Positions 50,645 to 60,407 of a DNA stretch of 64,000 bases are shown in pieces. Position 1 is the first letter of the stretch; each line of letters begins with the position of its first letter. Under the pieces are notes generated by a model. The model worked only from the letters and a program-made list of their open reading frames with translations. It did no database searches and had not been told where the DNA came from. The position numbers and the translations under genes were made by a program. Source of the stretch: Streptomyces sindenensis (GTDB lineage: Bacteria; Actinomycetota; Actinomycetes; Streptomycetales; Streptomycetaceae); the NCBI RefSeq assembly GCF_014649035.1, contig NZ_BMSG01000028.1:43736-107735 (forward strand). The letters run 5' to 3'.

Positions 50645-51454
50645 TCACGGCGCGGCGGGCGGTTCGGCCGTGTACGCCCGGTGCAGGATCTCCAGGAACC
50701 GGGGCGCGGCGGGCAGTTCGGCGGAGCCGACGCGGTGGACGGGGATCCCCGGGGTCCAGGAGTTCATGACGGCCGCGCCCGCGAGGGCGGGCAGGTCGTC
50801 GGGGGTGACCGGGGCGACCCGCTGGCCGATGCCCAGCCGGTCCAGCTGTCGGCGGACGATGCCCAGGGTCGTACCGGTCAGGATCCGGGCCTCGGGCCAC
50901 ACCACCGCGTCCCCGTCCCAGAACACCAGGTTCCAGATGGTCGCCTCGCTGAAGCGGCCCTCCCGGTCCAGGAAGGCGGCGTCGTCGAAGCCGTCGGCGA
51001 CGGCCTGCCGGAGCAGGTGCGTCTTGGCCACCTCGCCTACGTGCTTGATGTGCGGCAGGAACCGTTCGTGTTCCACCGCGGCCAGGGCGAGCGGACCGGC
51101 GGGCCCGGACGACGGCGGTCCGGTCCGCACCAGGAGTGCCGGGTCGCCGTCGGGCGCGGCGAACTCGCCGGCCGTGGAGGAGACCGTGGCGGTCAGCGAG
51201 AGGTCGGCGGCCGGGGCGGCGGCGAGGGCGGTACGGAGGTGGGCGCGGACCACGTCCTCGGGCAGGGCCCGGCCGAACAGCTCCACCGACGCGGACCGCA
51301 GCCGCTCCAGATGGAGGTCCAGCCCCCGGATCCGCCCGTCGCGGATCTGGGCGGCGGTGAAGTGGGCGTGGCCCGCGAAGGCGAGCGGGGCCAGGTCACC
51401 GGTGGTCGCCGGCCGGCCGTCGAGGTGCGCGATGTGCGGGGAATCTTCGTTCAT
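50645..51454 (-). CDS. Aminotransferase class IV (aminodeoxychorismate lyase-like)
   Basis: A 269-residue PLP-dependent class IV fold protein. The segment HIKHVGEVAKTHLLRQAVADGFDDAAFLDREGRFSEATIWNLVFWDG has the lyase/aminotransferase pattern. It contains the PLP lysine region (the K in HIKH), the D-x-E-G-x-x-x-E motif, and the N in NLVFW. ARILTGTTLGIVRRQL follows. The family includes branched-chain aminotransferases, D-amino acid transaminases and 4-amino-4-deoxychorismate lyase; which one applies cannot be decided. The ATG at 51454 leaves room for the divergent MerR operator; the reading up to 51493 would run into it. It is divergent from a MerR regulator that may control it. Confidence 0.82.
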   Translation of the reverse strand: MNEDSPHIAHLDGRPATTGDLAPLAFAGHAHFTAAQIRDGRIRGLDLHLERLRSASVELFGRALPEDVVRAHLRTALAAAPAADLSLTATVSSTAGEFAAPDGDPALLVRTGPPSSGPAGPLALAAVEHERFLPHIKHVGEVAKTHLLRQAVADGFDDAAFLDREGRFSEATIWNLVFWDGDAVVWPEARILTGTTLGIVRRQLDRLGIGQRVAPVTPDDLPALAGAAVMNSWTPGIPVHRVGSAELPAAPRFLEILHRAYTAEPPAAP

Positions 51455-51469
51455 GGCCGGGACGTTAGA

Positions 51470-51495
51470 GCTTGACACCGGTGTGAAGGTCAAGC
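51470..51495. promoter_or_regulatory. MerR-type operator/promoter between divergent genes
   Basis: The inverted repeat GCTTGAC (51470-51476) / GTCAAGC (51489-51495) encloses the overlapping palindrome ACACCGGTGT. A TTGACA -35-like hexamer occurs on the plus strand and TTGACC on the minus strand. This layout is typical for MerR-family self-regulated divergent promoters. Confidence 0.65.
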
Positions 51496-51513
51496 GTCGA
51501 GGGCGGGGAATCC

Positions 51514-51858
51514 ATGCTGATCGGGGAGTTGTCCCGGCGGACGGGCGTCAGCGCGCGGTCGTTGCGGTACTACGAGGCGCAGGGGCTGCTGGAGGCGCGG
51601 CGCGGGACGAACGGCTATCGCGCGTACGACGAGGAAGCGGTCGCCTCCGTACGGAAGATCCGGGCGCTGCTGCGGGCCGGGCTCTCCACCGAGGTGATCC
51701 GTCAGGTGCTGCCGTGTGCCCGGGGCGAGCAGGCGGGCTTCGACTGGTGTGCGGAGCTGCGGGCGATCCTGGACGGGGAGCTGGCGGACCTGGACGAGCA
51801 GATCGAGGCGCTGCGGCGGAGCCGGGGGGCGTTGGTGGGGTTGCTGGCCGAGCGGTGA
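51514..51858 (+). CDS. MerR family transcriptional regulator
   Basis: A 114-residue MerR regulator. The winged helix MLIGELSRRTGVSARSLRYYEAQGLLEARRGTNGYRAYDEEAV (residues 1-43) is canonical. A dimerisation coiled coil (ELADLDEQIEALRRSRGALVGLL) ends the protein. Two cysteines (LPCARGEQ, DWCAELRA) could be sensory, but no metal-site cluster is evident. The likely targets are itself and the divergent aminotransferase IV gene through the operator at 51470-51495. Confidence 0.92.
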   Translation: MLIGELSRRTGVSARSLRYYEAQGLLEARRGTNGYRAYDEEAVASVRKIRALLRAGLSTEVIRQVLPCARGEQAGFDWCAELRAILDGELADLDEQIEALRRSRGALVGLLAER

Positions 51859-51870
51859 CGGGCGGTGGGC

Positions 51871-51930
51871 CGTCCGGGCCGTCCCTGACCACGGCGTCCG
51901 GGCCGTCCCTGACCACGGTGTCCGGGCCTC
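51871..51930. repeat. 24-bp tandem repeat, two perfect copies plus a partial one
   Basis: A 24-bp unit starting CGTCCGGGCCGTCCCTGACC is repeated perfectly at 51871-51894 and 51895-51918, with a third partial copy to 51930. It lies just after the MerR stop. There is no sign of function; replication slippage is the simplest explanation. Confidence 0.7.
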
Positions 51931-51965
51931 CCCTGCCATGCGCACCCCGGGCGGCGGGCGGTAGC

Positions 51966-51979
51966 GTCCTGAACAGGAC
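51966..51979. promoter_or_regulatory. Candidate operator upstream of the PucR-type gene
   Basis: The perfect palindrome GTCCTGAACAGGAC lies about 64 bases upstream of the regulator start and is followed at once by a second related pair, GTCC...AGGAC (51981-51994). This is a plausible autoregulatory site for the PucR-type protein. Confidence 0.5.
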
Positions 51980-52042
51980 AGTCCGGATCAGGACGACCGC
52001 CCGGGACGCGGGCAGGGCACCAGGGGAAAGCGGGCCGGGTAC

Positions 52043-53668
52043 GTGGAGAGCCACAGCGGAATCACCGTGCAGCGGGCGCTGGAGCTGCCGGGGCTGCGCG
52101 CCGGGCTCCCGGAGGTGGTGGCCGGCGCCGACCGGCTGAACCGCACGGTGCGCTGGGTGCACGCGGGCGAGGTCCCGAACATCGCCTCGCTCCTCAAGGG
52201 CGGCGAGCTGCTCCTGACGACCGGGCTCGGCCTGGGCGCCCGCCCCGCCGAACAGCGCGCCTTCGTCCGCCGCCTCGCCGACCGGGGCATCGCCGCCCTG
52301 GTGGTGGAGCTGGGCCCGCGCTTCGGCCGGCTGCCCGCCTCCATCGTGGACGCCGCCCGCGCGGCCGGTCTTCCGCTGGTCCAGCTGCACCGCGAGGTGC
52401 CGTTCGTGGCGGTGACCGAGGAGGTGCACACCGAGATCGTCAACGGGCACTACGCGCTGCTCCAGCAGGCGGAGGAGGTGCACCGGCGCGCCACCCGGGC
52501 GCTGCTCGACGGGGGCGGGGTGCCGCAGGTTCTCGGGATCCTCGCCGACTTCACCGCCAACCCGGTCTTCCTGGAGACGCCCGACGGCCAGCTCCTGTAC
52601 GCGGCGTCCACGGGGACCGGCCCGGTGGGGGCGGATCCGCTCCAGGTCTGGGAGGGCATGCGCGGCGACCGGGCGGCCCGGGAGTCCCCGCCGACCGGTG
52701 CGCTGCTGGTGGACGTGCCCGGCGGCGGGCCCGAGACCGGTTCGGTGCGGGCGCGGCTGGTGCTGCTCGCGGTGGCCGGGCCGTTGGCGACCGTGCACCG
52801 GATGGCGGCGGAGCGCGCGGCGGGCCTCCTGGCGGTCGTGCTGATGCAGGCCCGGCAGGAGGAGGAGCTGGCCGCCCGGGGCCGGGGCGACTTCCTGACC
52901 GACCTGGCGGAGGGCCGGATCGCCCCGGAGGACGCCCCCGGCCAGGCCCGGGTGCTCGGTTTCCGCCCCGGTGACACCCCGCTGCTGCCGGTGGTGATGC
53001 GGCTGGCCCCCGAGCTCTCCCCGTCGGGCAACTGGGCGCTGCTGGCCCGTGCGGTCCTGGAGGAGCTGGCCTCGGTCGGGGTGCCGGTGCTGCTCGGTGT
53101 ACGGCCTGTGGAGGGGCGGGTTCCGCTGCTGCTGGGGCTGCGTTCGGAGGGCGAGCGCACGGCGGTCGCGGACCGGGTGGCGGCGGCGCTGCGGGCGGGT
53201 GTGGAGCGGGCCGGACTCGACCGGGCCGGATCGCAGCCGCCGGTGGTCGTGGTCGGCGTCGCGGGCGGCTGGGCGGCGGCGGGGGCCGGGCTGCGCCACG
53301 CGTCGGAGACATCGACGGCCGCGCAGGGCCTGGACGACCGGCCCTGGTACGACGCCCGGCGGCTCGACATCGATCTGCTGCTGTGGCGGCTGCGGGACCA
53401 TCCGGACCTGGCGGCGTTCGTGAACCGGGCGATCGGTCCGCTGCGCGAGCACGACCGCACCTCGCGCCCGCCGCTGCTGCCGACGCTCCAGGCCTATCTG
53501 GCGCACGCGGGCCGCAAGGCGGAGACCGCCCGCGAGCTGCACCTCAACCGCCAGACCCTCTACAACCGGCTCGCCCGGATCGGCGAGCTGCTGGGCACGG
53601 ACCTGGACGATCCGCAGACGGTGCTGGCGCTGAGCCTGGCGCTGCGGGCCCGCCGCCACACGACCTGA
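52043..53668 (+). CDS. PucR family transcriptional regulator
   Basis: A 541-residue regulator of the PucR/CdaR type. The N-terminal PucR domain (ITVQRALELPGLRAGLPEVVAGADRLNRTVRWVHAGEVPNIASLLKGGELLLTTGLGLG, residues about 7-66) is the ligand-sensing part. A GGDEF-like or GAF-like middle follows, and the C-terminal helix-turn-helix LLPTLQAYLAHAGRKAETARELHLNRQTLYNRLARIGELLG (about 480-521) is diagnostic of HTH_30. Family members control purine catabolism, sugar diacid or polyamine genes. No such operon is adjacent, so the target is unknown. GTG start; palindromic repeats upstream may be its own operator. Confidence 0.92.
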   Translation: MESHSGITVQRALELPGLRAGLPEVVAGADRLNRTVRWVHAGEVPNIASLLKGGELLLTTGLGLGARPAEQRAFVRRLADRGIAALVVELGPRFGRLPASIVDAARAAGLPLVQLHREVPFVAVTEEVHTEIVNGHYALLQQAEEVHRRATRALLDGGGVPQVLGILADFTANPVFLETPDGQLLYAASTGTGPVGADPLQVWEGMRGDRAARESPPTGALLVDVPGGGPETGSVRARLVLLAVAGPLATVHRMAAERAAGLLAVVLMQARQEEELAARGRGDFLTDLAEGRIAPEDAPGQARVLGFRPGDTPLLPVVMRLAPELSPSGNWALLARAVLEELASVGVPVLLGVRPVEGRVPLLLGLRSEGERTAVADRVAAALRAGVERAGLDRAGSQPPVVVVGVAGGWAAAGAGLRHASETSTAAQGLDDRPWYDARRLDIDLLLWRLRDHPDLAAFVNRAIGPLREHDRTSRPPLLPTLQAYLAHAGRKAETARELHLNRQTLYNRLARIGELLGTDLDDPQTVLALSLALRARRHTT

Positions 53669-53718
53669 CCGGCCGGGGTACGCGACGGCTCGGTGCCCGC
53701 CCTGGGGGGGCACCGGGC

Positions 53719-54816
53719 TCAGCGGCCGCGCCCCGTCGCCAGCGGCTGGGCCAGCTCGTCGTACACGCTGAGCACATGCGCGATCGTGTCGTCCTCGGTG
53801 GGCCAGCCCGCCGCCTGCACCCGTCCGGCCTCGGCGAGCCGGGCCCGCGCCGCCGGGTCCCCGAGCAGCCTCACGACCGTACGGGCGAGGGCCTCGGCGT
53901 TGCCGTACGGCACCAACTCAGCCGCTTCGCCGACCAGTTCGGGCACACCACCGACCGCGGTGGCCACCAGCGGCACCCCGGACCGCAGCGCCTCCTGCGC
54001 CAGCAGGGAGCGGCCCTCCCAGCGGCTCGGCAGCAGGGCCAGATCGGCGGCGGCGACCAACTCGCCCACGCCGTCCCGGGCCCCGATGAGGGAGACGGGC
54101 AGCTCCTCGTCCCTGATCCGTCGTTGCAGGGTGTCCCGGTCGCGCCCCTCCCCCGCGATGACGAGCAGCGGAACGGGGTCCAGCCGCCGCCAGGCGCGGG
54201 CCGCGTCCAGCAGGGTGCCGAAGCCGTGATGCGGTACGAGACTGCCGACGGCCATCAGCAACGGCCGCTCCACCGCCCCCAGTTCGGCTCGCACCTTGCC
54301 GACGTCGACGGCTCCGTCCGGGTCCGCGGCCGGGGCGGCCGTGGGGGCGAGCCGAGCATCGCGGGCACCCCGTTCCCGGGCCCGGTCCACCAGGTCGGAG
54401 GAGGGGGCGAGGACCACGGCCGCCGCGCGTGCGGCGCGCCGTTCCAGCAGGTGCAGGATCTGGCGGCGGGCGCCCTCCGCGTACCGCCGGGTGTGCCAGG
54501 TCGTCACCAGGGGCACGGTGCGTCCGCTCAGCGCGAGGGCGGTGCGGGCGGCGGCGTGGAGTCCGTGGGCGTGGACGACGTCCGCGCCCGTGCAGGCGGC
54601 CCGCAACGCGGCGACGGCGGCCGGGTCGCTGCGCCGGGGCACCGGAAGGAAACGGGCTCCGGTCGCCGTGAAGTCGTAGGCGCGGTCCACGGCGGCCGGC
54701 GCGCAGACGGTCACCTGCACCCCGCGCGCCACCAGCCCGGCGGCCAGCGAACCGACGTGCGCGCTGCTGCCCGCACTGCCGCCGCCCAGGACTTGGACCG
54801 TACGCAGCTGTGACAC
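53719..54816 (-). CDS. Glycosyltransferase family 4 protein
   Basis: A 365-residue GT-B glycosyltransferase. The N-terminal half begins LRTVQVLGGGSAGSSAHVGSLAAGLVARGVQVTVCAP with the glycine-rich acceptor loop and DVVHAHGLHAAARTAL. The C-terminal half includes PLLMAVGSLVPHHGFGTLLDAARAW and LLPSRWEGRSLLAQEALRSGVPLVATAVGGVPELVG, containing the EX7E catalytic motif. The donor and acceptor are unknown. The GTG at 54816 has GGAGCC about 9 nt upstream. It is followed by nothing in its own strand for about 50 bases; its operon position is single. Confidence 0.88.
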   Translation of the reverse strand: MSQLRTVQVLGGGSAGSSAHVGSLAAGLVARGVQVTVCAPAAVDRAYDFTATGARFLPVPRRSDPAAVAALRAACTGADVVHAHGLHAAARTALALSGRTVPLVTTWHTRRYAEGARRQILHLLERRAARAAAVVLAPSSDLVDRARERGARDARLAPTAAPAADPDGAVDVGKVRAELGAVERPLLMAVGSLVPHHGFGTLLDAARAWRRLDPVPLLVIAGEGRDRDTLQRRIRDEELPVSLIGARDGVGELVAAADLALLPSRWEGRSLLAQEALRSGVPLVATAVGGVPELVGEAAELVPYGNAEALARTVVRLLGDPAARARLAEAGRVQAAGWPTEDDTIAHVLSVYDELAQPLATGRGR

Positions 54817-55095
54817 GTTGATTGGCTCCCCGGGGCTCCGGAGTCGGCGGAACAAGGACAGCGCCAAGGATGCCAGCCCGTACGCGCGTTCCGGCACCGC
54901 CGTAACGTTGCTGCCGCGCCCACGGCGACAACCGACCACACCGCATCACCCTCACGGGTGAATTGCGGCTGAACAGGGAGACGCGGAGTCACCGTCATCG
55001 GTGGTGGGAGGGGAACGGGTCCGGGCGCGGGCACCCCACCCGGACCCGCCCGGGAGCGGAGCGCGCCGCGCGGGACGGCACGGCGCGCCCGCCCC

Positions 55096-56841
55096 TCACC
55101 CGTCGGCGCGCGCCGTGGCGAGCAGCTCCTCGGCGTGGGCGCGGGCCGTCTCGGAGTCCTCCTGGCCCGCCAGCATCCGGGACAGCTCCCGGACCCGGTC
55201 CTCGCCCTCCAGGACCGTGACGCCGCTTCGGGTCACCGAACCGTCCACGGTCTTCTCGACCAGCAACTGCCGGTCCGCGAAGGCCGCCACCTGCGGCAGG
55301 TGCGTGACGACGACCACCTGGGCGGACCTGGCGAGCTTGGCGAGCCGGCGGCCGACCTCGACCGCCGCCTTGCCGCCGACGCCCGCGTCGACCTCGTCGA
55401 AGAGATACGTCGGTACGGGGTCGGAGCCCGCGAAGACGACCTCGACCGCGAGCATCACCCGGGACAGCTCACCGCCCGACGCGCCCTTGGCGATCGGCCG
55501 GGGCTGCGCGCCCGGGTGCGGGGCGAGGAGCAGTTCCACCTCGTCGGCGCCCGAAGGGCCGTAGAGGACACTCCGCCCGCCGATGTCGATGCCGGACGCC
55601 TCGTCGGCCGCCTCGGTCTGCCGGATCGCGAAGGAGACCCGGGCGTGCGGCATGGCGAGCGAGGCCAGCTCCTCGGTGACCGCCTCGGCGAACCGGGCGG
55701 CGGCCTCCGTACGCGCGTCGGTCAAGGCCTGCCCGAGCACGGAGAGTTCGGCCCGCAGAGCGTCGCGTTCGGCGGTCAGCTCGCCGATCCGCTCGTCGTC
55801 GCCCTCCAGCTCGGTGAGCCGGCCGGCGCCCTCCTGGGCCCAGGCCAGCACGGTCGCGATGTCCTCGCCGTACTTACGGGTCAGGGCGGTCAGCGCGGCC
55901 CGGCGCTCCTCCACGGCGGCCAGCCGCAGCGGATCGGCGTCGAGCTGGTCGGCGTACCCGGCCAGCTCACCGGAGACGTCGGCGAGCAGGATGGAGATCT
56001 CCCCCACCCGGTCCGCCAGCGCGGCCAGCGCCGGATCGTGCGCCCGGACCCCGTCCAGGGCCTGCCCGGCGGCGGCGACCACCGTGGTGGCGTCCACGCT
56101 CTCCGGGTCCTCCGGGTTCCCCGCCAGCGCGGTGTGCGCGAGGGCGGCGGCGGAGGCGAGGGCCTCCGCGTGCCCGAGCCGCTCCGCCTCGGCGGCCAGC
56201 TCGACGTCCTCCCCCGGCAACGGCTCGACGGCGGCGACCTCGTTCAGCCCGAACCGCAGCAGATCCGCCTCCTGGGCCCGCTCCCGGGCCCGGGTGGTCA
56301 GCTCTTCCAGCTCCGTGGCGACAGCGCGCAGCCGCCGGTAGGCAGCCGCGTACTTGGCGTGCGGGACCTCCACCCCGTCCCCGGCGTACCGGTCCAGAGC
56401 CCCTCGCTGCCGGGCGGGCTTGAGCAGGCCCTGCTGGTCGGTCTGGCCGTGCACGGCGACGAGTTCGTCCGCCAGCTCGGTGAGGACCCCCACCGGCACG
56501 GATCTGCCGCCGAGGTGGGCCCGTGAGCGCCCTTCGGCCGAAACCGTACGGCTGATGAGCAGCGCGCCGTCGTCGAGTTCCGCCCCGGCCTCCTCGGCCC
56601 GCAGCGCCGCCGCGTCGCCCTCGGACACGGTGATCCGGCCCTCGACGACCGCGGCCTTGGCCCCGACCCGTACGAGAGCGGGGTCCGCGCGCCCGCCGAG
56701 CAGCAGCCCGAGGCTCGTGACGACCATGGTCTTGCCCGCGCCGGTCTCGCCCGTGACCGCGGTGAAACCGGGTGACAGCTCCACCACCGCGTCGTCGATG
56801 ACTCCGAGCGACCGTATCCGCATCTCCTCCAACACGGACAT
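55096..56841 (-). CDS. recN: DNA repair protein RecN
   Basis: A 581-residue SMC-like ATPase acting early in double-strand break repair. Walker A GFTAVTGETGAGKTMVV is at about residues 25-41. HGQTDQQGLLKP is the Q-loop region, coiled-coil arms fill the centre, and the signature motif KGASGGELSRVMLAVEV with Walker B TYLFDEVDAGVGGKAAVEVG lies near 455-500. VVVVTHLPQVAAFADRQLLVEKT is the D-loop/H region. The ATG at 56841 follows TAAGGTC. It lies downstream of nadK and tlyA on the same strand, the conserved tlyA-nadK-recN order. Confidence 0.96.
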   Translation of the reverse strand: MSVLEEMRIRSLGVIDDAVVELSPGFTAVTGETGAGKTMVVTSLGLLLGGRADPALVRVGAKAAVVEGRITVSEGDAAALRAEEAGAELDDGALLISRTVSAEGRSRAHLGGRSVPVGVLTELADELVAVHGQTDQQGLLKPARQRGALDRYAGDGVEVPHAKYAAAYRRLRAVATELEELTTRARERAQEADLLRFGLNEVAAVEPLPGEDVELAAEAERLGHAEALASAAALAHTALAGNPEDPESVDATTVVAAAGQALDGVRAHDPALAALADRVGEISILLADVSGELAGYADQLDADPLRLAAVEERRAALTALTRKYGEDIATVLAWAQEGAGRLTELEGDDERIGELTAERDALRAELSVLGQALTDARTEAAARFAEAVTEELASLAMPHARVSFAIRQTEAADEASGIDIGGRSVLYGPSGADEVELLLAPHPGAQPRPIAKGASGGELSRVMLAVEVVFAGSDPVPTYLFDEVDAGVGGKAAVEVGRRLAKLARSAQVVVVTHLPQVAAFADRQLLVEKTVDGSVTRSGVTVLEGEDRVRELSRMLAGQEDSETARAHAEELLATARADG

Positions 56842-56936
56842 GACCTTACGAGGTCCCGGGCCGGACGCGCGACGGCCCCCGCTCCCGGATTCACTCTCCC
56901 GGGTAGGACGGGGGCCACGCGCGCTCCCGGTGACTG

Positions 56937-57850
56937 TCAGTGGGGCGCGCCCCGCCACCCCGAGACGGGCAGCGCGAACTTCGCCACCAGACGGTCGGTG
57001 AACGACGCCTGGTGCAGCCGCGCCAGCCGTACGGGCACCGCGCCGCGCCGCACCTCGACCCGGGCGCCGGCGGGCAGCTCCACGGTCCGCCGGCCGTCGC
57101 ACCACAGCACCCCGTGCGGGGTGTGCGGCTGGACCTCGACCGCGAGCACCGACGTGGGTGAGGTCACCAGCGGCTTGGCGAACAGCGCGTGGGCGCTGAT
57201 GGGGACCATCAGCAGCGCCTCGACCTCGGGCCAGACGACGGGCCCGCCCGCCGAGAAGGCGTACGCCGTCGAACCGGTCGGGGTCGCGCAGACGATCCCG
57301 TCGCAGCCGAAGCCGGTGACGGGACGGCCGTCGATCTCCAGGACCACTTCGAGCATCCGCTCGGGCGACACCTTCTGCACGGCCGCCTCGTTGAGCGCCC
57401 AGTCGCTGTGCACGACGTCGCCGTTGCTGTGCACGAGGACGTCGATCGTCATGCGCTCCTCGACCTCGTAGTCGCGGGTGACGACCCGGGAGACCACCTT
57501 GTCGAGGTCGTCACGCTCGGCCTCGGCGAGGAAGCCGACGCGTCCGAGGTTGACGCCGAGCATCGGCACCCCGGAGGCGCGGGAGAACTCCGCGCCGCGC
57601 AGCAGCGTGCCGTCGCCGCCGAGGACGATCAGCAGTTCGCAGCCGTCGACCGCGGAGGGGCTGGTGTCGGTGACGGTCTCCACGGTGTCCGGCAGCGGCA
57701 GATCGGCCGCCTCGGCCGCCGAGACCCGCACGCCGAGCCCGTTGCGCAGCAACCCCTGGACGACGAGCTCCGCGCTGCGGATCGCGGCCGGGCGGCCGGT
57801 GTGCGCCAGAAGGAAGACAGTTCGTGCCGTATCGGTCGTCACATTCGTCG

Positions 57851-57854
<4 letters not shown>
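56937..57854 (-). CDS. nadK: NAD kinase
   Basis: A 305-residue ATP/polyphosphate NAD kinase making NADP. It contains LIVLGGDGTLLRGAE (about residues 76-90, the GGDG motif) and GVNLGRVGFLAEAE. The conserved segment FGCDGIVCATPTGSTAYAFSAGGPVVWP (NAD binding) follows, and PLVTSPTSVLAVEV completes the family pattern. The start is set at a TTG (57854) that overlaps the tlyA stop as TTGA and has GGAGG 7 nt upstream. The in-frame GTG at 57842 has no properly spaced ribosome site. Confidence 0.95.
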
Positions 57855-58666
<812 letters not shown>

Positions 58667-58673
58667 GTTCGGT

Positions 58674-59030
58674 TCAGCTCCTGTGGTCGTGCGTGTTGTC
58701 GTACGCGGATGGGGTTCCGGGTGCGGCCGCGCTCCCGGGCGGCCCGGGTACAGCGGCCGGACGGGCGTCCAGCGAGGTCAGCTCGGCCCGCAGCCCACGG
58801 TGTACATCCTCGTACACCTCGATGTGCCCGTCCGCCGGGAGGTGGTCGGCGTCGGCGAGACGCTCCAGCCGGGCGTCCACGGCCGCGTGGCCGGTGGGGG
58901 TGCGCACGACCCCGAGGGGCGCGGGCCCGGCGGGCTCGAAGGAGGGCGCCGCGGCGGCCGGCTCCCCGTCCACCGGCTCGTCGGGCGTGCTCACGGGCGG
59001 TGTCCCCGCCTCCGGCGTCCAGTCGCTCAT
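58674..59030 (-). CDS. Small conserved hypothetical protein upstream of tlyA
   Basis: A 118-residue Pro/Ala-rich acidic protein. Residues 1-45 and the last 30 are low complexity (PVSTPDEPVDGEPAAAAPSF, PGPPGSAAAPGTPSAYDN). The only ordered-looking part is HAAVDARLERLADADHLPADGHIEVYEDVHRGLRAEL, probably two helices. There is no signal or membrane segment. The ATG at 59030 is used, and the gene ends seven bases before the tlyA start, so it is likely co-transcribed with tlyA-nadK-recN. The function is unknown; I recall similar short genes in this position in Streptomyces. Confidence 0.7.
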   Translation of the reverse strand: MSDWTPEAGTPPVSTPDEPVDGEPAAAAPSFEPAGPAPLGVVRTPTGHAAVDARLERLADADHLPADGHIEVYEDVHRGLRAELTSLDARPAAVPGPPGSAAAPGTPSAYDNTHDHRS

Positions 59031-59072
59031 GCCGAAACGCTACCGCGACCGGCCGGTGTAGCGTCGAGCACG

Positions 59073-59420
59073 ATGGCGACCATGGCGGAGTGCCGCAGCG
59101 CACTCGACACACTCTCCGACAACCTCGCAGCCGCCGAGGGCGACGTGCGCAGCGCGGCTGCTCTCGACCGCTCCCTGAGCTGCCACATCAAGGACCTCGA
59201 CATCACGTTCACCGGCCGGCTGGCCGATGGCCGGATCCGGGTGGCGGACACGGTGGAGGGACCGCCCAGGGAGAAGGCCGAGATCAGACTCGCGATGACG
59301 AGCGACGACCTGGTGGCCCTGGTGGACGGCGACCTGAACTTCGCGAAGGCATGGGCATCGGGCCGCGTACGCCTGGAGGCGGGCTTCAGAGACCTGCTGA
59401 AACTGAAGTCACTGCTGTAG
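59073..59420 (+). CDS. SCP2 sterol-transfer family protein
   Basis: A 115-residue protein of the SCP2 lipid-binding fold. The signature strands are SLSCHIKDLDITFTGRLADGRIRVADTVEGPPREKAEIRLAMTSDDLVALVDGDLNFAKAWASGRVRLEAGFRDLLKLKSLL, with the characteristic SDDLVALVDGDLNFAKAWASGRV turn. Such proteins bind a hydrophobic ligand; which one is unknown. The ATG at 59073 gives MATMAECRSALDTL; a second ATG at 59082 is possible. It is divergent from the hypothetical gene before tlyA. Confidence 0.85.
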   Translation: MATMAECRSALDTLSDNLAAAEGDVRSAAALDRSLSCHIKDLDITFTGRLADGRIRVADTVEGPPREKAEIRLAMTSDDLVALVDGDLNFAKAWASGRVRLEAGFRDLLKLKSLL

Positions 59421-59427
59421 GGAATCG

Positions 59428-59494
59428 AGCCCGTCCGGGCGGGCCGTTCAAGCCCGTCCGGGCACCGAATCCAGCCCGTCCGGCGGTTGAGGAC
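59428..59494. repeat. Three AGCCCGTCCGG repeats (common Streptomyces intergenic motif)
   Basis: AGCCCGTCCGG occurs at 59428, 59451 and 59473, 22-23 bp apart, the last running into CGGTTGAGGAC. I recall this CCGTCCGGCGnTTGAGGAC-like sequence from many intergenic sites in Streptomyces genomes. It lies between convergent genes. Confidence 0.6.
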
Positions 59495-59538
59495 AGCGCG
59501 TCCACCGGCGCACGCCCGGCTCCACGCTCACCGAGCCC

Positions 59539-60339
59539 TCAGGCGGCAACCTTCCGCGCCTTGCGCGCGGCCGGCACGACCAGCGGCGTCCCCGTCTCCG
59601 GATCGTCGATCACCTGGCACCGCATCCCGAAGACCCGCTCCACCAGCTCCGCGTCGACGACGTCCGAAGGCGCCCCCTCCGCGACGATCGCCCCGTCCCG
59701 CATCGCGATGAGATGCGTGGCGTACCGCGCGGCGTGGTTCAGATCGTGGAGCACGGCGACCAGGGTGCGTCCCTGCGTCTCGTGCAGCTCGGCACAGAGG
59801 TCCAGCACGTCGATCTGATGCTGGATGTCGAGGTACGTCGTCGGCTCGTCGAGCAGCAGCAGCGGGGTCTGCTGGGCCAGCGCCATGGCGATCCAGACCC
59901 GCTGGCGCTGACCGCCGGACAGCTCGTCGACATAGCGTTCGGCGAGCTCGGCGACGCCGGTGGACTCCATGGACTCGTCGACCACCCGCTCGTCCTCCGG
60001 CGACCACTGCCGCAGCAGCCCCTGGTGGGGGTAGCGGCCGCGGGCGACGAGGTCGGCGACGGTGATTCCGTCGGGGGCCGTGGAGGACTGCGGCAGCAGC
60101 CCCAGCGTCCGGGCGACCTTCTTCGCGGGCAGCTGGTGGATGGCCTGGCCATCCAGCAGCACCTGCCCCCGGCTCGGCTTCAGCATCCGGGCCAGGGCCC
60201 GCAGCAGGGTCGACTTGCCGCAGGCGTTGGGCCCGACGATCACGGTGAAGGAGTTGTCGGGGATCTCGACCGAGAGGTCCTCGGTGATGACCCGCTGGTC
60301 GTAGCCGAGGGTCACCGATTCCGCGGTGAGGCGCTGCAT
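59539..60339 (-). CDS. Siderophore-type ABC transporter ATP-binding protein (FecE-like)
   Basis: A 266-residue ATPase of the iron-siderophore/B12 importer class. Walker A is VGPNACGKSTLLRALARML (about residues 36-54), ending in the Q-loop LGLLPQSS. The signature YVDELSGGQRQRVWIAMALAQ is about 140-160, Walker B is LLLLDEPTTYLDIQHQ, and the H-switch is VLHDLNHAARY. There is no permease or binding protein gene nearby, so it must serve transporters encoded elsewhere. The ATG at 60339 has GGGAG upstream. A 19-bp iron-box-like site lies at 60408-60426, upstream of the gene, so iron repression is likely. Confidence 0.92.
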   Translation of the reverse strand: MQRLTAESVTLGYDQRVITEDLSVEIPDNSFTVIVGPNACGKSTLLRALARMLKPSRGQVLLDGQAIHQLPAKKVARTLGLLPQSSTAPDGITVADLVARGRYPHQGLLRQWSPEDERVVDESMESTGVAELAERYVDELSGGQRQRVWIAMALAQQTPLLLLDEPTTYLDIQHQIDVLDLCAELHETQGRTLVAVLHDLNHAARYATHLIAMRDGAIVAEGAPSDVVDAELVERVFGMRCQVIDDPETGTPLVVPAARKARKVAA

Positions 60340-60407
60340 GGTCGTACTCCCGGAGTCGGTGAGGTGAAGCGGTACGGCGCGGGGCGCGGGCGGACCACCG
60401 AGCAGCA

